Program-made: the position numbers and the translations under genes
Assembly: GCA_019358985.1 (NCBI GenBank)
Contig: JAHHIJ010000032.1
Location: 24,302 to 88,301, forward strand
Direction: 5' to 3'
DNA length: 64,000 bases
DNA from: Tolypothrix brevis GSE-NOS-MK-07-07A
GTDB taxonomy: Bacteria > Cyanobacteriota > Cyanobacteriia > Cyanobacteriales > Nostocaceae
The notes under the pieces: model-generated
The model's database searches: none
The model's input: only the letters and a program-made list of their open reading frames with translations
Told to the model about the DNA's origin: nothing
Shown here: piece after piece, positions 62,352 to 64,000 of the stretch
Layout: every line of letters begins with the position of its first letter
Numbering within the stretch: the first letter of the stretch is position 1

Positions 62352-63704
62352 ATGGGACGTATTTTTATTTCGGCGGCTCACGGAGGCAAAGAAGCAAGAG
62401 GAATCGATCCAGGTTCAATCGCAGGTGGTACAACCGAAGCTAGGGAGATGATACTGCTGCGAGATTTGATTGTGACAGAATTGCGATCGCGTACTTTTGA
62501 AGTTTTAGCGGTTCCTGATGACTTAAGCGCAGCGCAAACTATCAACTGGATCAATTCTCGCGCACGCGATCGCGATGTGGCGTTAGAAATTCATGCTGAT
62601 GCTGCCAGCAATCCTTCTGTGCGTGGAGCTAGTGTATTCTACATTGCCAACAACGATGAGCGTAGAAGTAACGCCGAATTGCTGCTGGTGGGGTTATTGC
62701 GTCGCGTACCCCAACTACCAAACCGGGGAGTCAAGCCAGATACAGATAGTGGATTGGGTAGTTTGGCATTTTGTCGGCAAACAGCGATCGCATCAATGAT
62801 AATGCAAGTTGGCTTTCTCAGCAGTCCGGACGATCGCGCTTTATTACAAAATCGGCGTCGCGACTTTGCCTTAGGAATCGCCGATGGACTTGCTTCTTGG
62901 AGTCGTACAATTGATCCTGGTTCTGCTCCTACCCCAGATCCAGATTATCCGTCAATCAATATCAAAATTAACGGTCAAAATTACTCCGAAAAAGGAATAC
63001 TAATTAATGGGAATGCATACATCCCCATTGACTTAGTAGATCGCTTGCGAATTGATTTATCAAAAGCACCTAACGTGCGTCGTCTTACTTATCGCAAAGT
63101 TGTTTATGTCAAAGCAGTCGAATTGCGAGATTTTAACGTTTCCATTAGCTGGGACAGTACCACCCGCACTATCTCTTTACGCTCTAATTTGGTAATTAAT
63201 CCTAACCAAATTGACCAAATTATAGCGCGTGGTTATACCTCAGAAGTGCAGTTACAGTTATTCCTCAAAAACAACAACGAAAGCGCTTTAGCACAGTTTC
63301 CCGACTTGCCAAAACTCTATCGAGAAGAAGCCACTGTAGAAGGGGTAAACTATGACATCGCTTTTTGTCAAATGTGTTTAGAAACAGGATTTTTACGCTT
63401 TGGTGGTGATGTAAAACGTGAGCAAAATAACTTTGCAGGTTTAGGCACAATTGGTGGTAGTTTAGAAGCAGCAAAGTTTGATAATGCTAGAACTGGAGTA
63501 CGAGCGCAGATCCAACATTTAAAAGCTTACGCCAGTCTAGAACCTTTAGTTAATGAAATAGTAGATCCTCGATTTCGTTTTGTGACTCGTGGTGTTGCAC
63601 CAACAATAGATAAATTATCAGGACGCTGGTCAGCAGATTTACAATATGGCACCAAAATTACAGCAATGGTCAAACGGCTATATGAATCAGCGGGACTTTT
63701 ATGA
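62352..63704 (+). CDS. N-acetylmuramoyl-L-alanine amidase-glucosaminidase fusion
   Basis: A 450-aa protein. Residues 1-190 are an Amidase_3 domain with zinc ligands H10 (SAAHGG), probably E29 (GGTTEAREM) and H81 (LEIHADAA). The position of the usual catalytic glutamate in the E-V-G-F motif is Q152 (MQVGFLSS). Residues about 200-290 resemble a copper-amine-oxidase-like stalk domain (KINGQNYSEKGILINGNAYI). Residues about 330-450 are a glucosaminidase-type domain (AFCQMCLETGFLRFGGDVKR, QNNFAGLGTIGG). No signal peptide is visible. It should bind or cut peptidoglycan; whether the amidase half is active is open. Confidence 0.82.
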   Translation: MGRIFISAAHGGKEARGIDPGSIAGGTTEAREMILLRDLIVTELRSRTFEVLAVPDDLSAAQTINWINSRARDRDVALEIHADAASNPSVRGASVFYIANNDERRSNAELLLVGLLRRVPQLPNRGVKPDTDSGLGSLAFCRQTAIASMIMQVGFLSSPDDRALLQNRRRDFALGIADGLASWSRTIDPGSAPTPDPDYPSINIKINGQNYSEKGILINGNAYIPIDLVDRLRIDLSKAPNVRRLTYRKVVYVKAVELRDFNVSISWDSTTRTISLRSNLVINPNQIDQIIARGYTSEVQLQLFLKNNNESALAQFPDLPKLYREEATVEGVNYDIAFCQMCLETGFLRFGGDVKREQNNFAGLGTIGGSLEAAKFDNARTGVRAQIQHLKAYASLEPLVNEIVDPRFRFVTRGVAPTIDKLSGRWSADLQYGTKITAMVKRLYESAGLL

Positions 63705-63795
63705 GTGCAACCGTGGTAGAGACGTGACCGTGGAACGTCTTTACAATATATGTGATTTTTCGGTCATAATTTGATATAGCGTTTCCTAGTCTGCT

Positions 63796-63870
63796 GAGGT
63801 ACAAATTTATCTGCGTCCATCGGCGTTTATCTATCTTCCGAAGCGGTTAATTCAATATTTTGTACCTCAT
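63796..63870. repeat. Short element with TGAGGTACAAA ends
   Basis: TGAGGTACAAA at 63797 and TTTTGTACCTCA ending near 63870 form inverted ends around about 50 bp (TCTGCGTCCATCGGCGTTTA). It lies just upstream of the likely transposase start and could be its left end or a separate mini-element. Confidence 0.5.
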
Positions 63871-63942
63871 AAATAGACCTATCCTTAATATAAGCATCGT
63901 CAAATAATTAAGCAACACACTATAAATATTGTGCATCTACCA

Positions 63943-64000
63943 TGACAACACCTTTAGAAAGAATAGAGTCACATCCTCACGAATCAAAGCGATTAATCGG
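63943..64000 (+). CDS. Likely transposase, N terminus only
   Basis: A frame opens at ATG 63943 (MTTPLERIESHPHESKRLI) and runs off the window. The RIE-x-HP-x-E-x-x-RLIG pattern resembles the helix-turn-helix start of IS5-type/HARBI1-like transposases in cyanobacteria. Only 19 codons are visible, so the call is tentative. Confidence 0.45.

Noticed and set aside
62352..62443. Overlapping plus-strand frame in another phase upstream of the amidase
   Set aside because: A shadow of the leader; the amidase start and motifs fit the called frame.

Overview
The window looks like chromosomal DNA of a filamentous, heterocyst-forming cyanobacterium (Nostocales). The evidence is dense GCGATCGC (HIP1-type) octamers, heptanucleotide tandem repeats between genes, cyanobacterial proteins (NdhM, ferredoxin-type NarB and NirA, NarM, an FtsL-like/FtsI pair, GlgB), perfect NtcA boxes, and a small gene resembling the heterocyst-linked Npun_R1517/asr1734 family. 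No rRNA, tRNA or CRISPR array was seen.

Layout. 1-4.3 kb: a NarL-type response regulator, the heterocyst-family small protein, ndhM and an exported phytase-like protein. 5.0-11.7 kb: a phosphorylation/proteolysis neighbourhood made of a zinc-ribbon PP2C phosphatase, a CHAT caspase-like protease with an FHA domain, an unknown 213-aa protein, and an FHA-PrsW intramembrane protease. 12.2-21.9 kb: nitrate assimilation on the minus strand (nirA, nrtP, narB, then a PsiE-family gene and narM). An IsrB-type OMEGA nickase gene with a structured upstream RNA region sits between narB and psiE-narM. nirA has a textbook NtcA-activated promoter. 22-26 kb: HEAT-repeat protein, ftsX, and a pentapeptide protein with a large hydrophobic insert. 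26-32.6 kb: an accessory, decaying stretch with a WD40 fragment, a caspase-nSTAND protein without its WD40 tail, a MOSC gene whose start was copied from its neighbour, and an Rpn/DUF2887 nuclease. 32.7-38.6 kb: an iron/metal uptake block (FTR1 permease, ferritin-like protein, helix-hairpin-helix lipoprotein, multicopper oxidase, and divergent cbtB plus a membrane protein). 38.6-48.2 kb: a glutamate-cysteine-ligase-like enzyme, a BON lipoprotein, ftsI with an FtsL-like gene, and glgB. 48.3-54.6 kb: a periplasmic sensor with a possible amyloid-like motif, rimM, avtA, and toxin-antitoxin type genes. 54.7-64 kb: formaldehyde detoxification (glutathione-dependent dehydrogenase and FGH), two flavoenzymes, trxA with a RexT-like regulator, dnaG, an amidase-glucosaminidase, and the start of a likely transposase.

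The strongest theme is how far short repeats have entered genes. One palindrome family keeps a constant outer stem (GTAGAGACG/CGTCTCTAC) but swaps its tip as matched pairs, and it occurs about 20 times. It forms the core of a 90-bp mobile element with AGACATC ends and 3-bp target duplications, and of a second element with ATATCA...TCCG ends. Repeats supply the last codons and stop of nirA, narM, the caspase gene and the MOSC gene. They add in-frame peptides inside NarB, RimM and the caspase-nSTAND protein. They also supply new N termini for RimM and for a GNAT toxin. Two small IS200/IS605-type elements share left- and right-end hairpins, and the left hairpins differ by compensatory changes.
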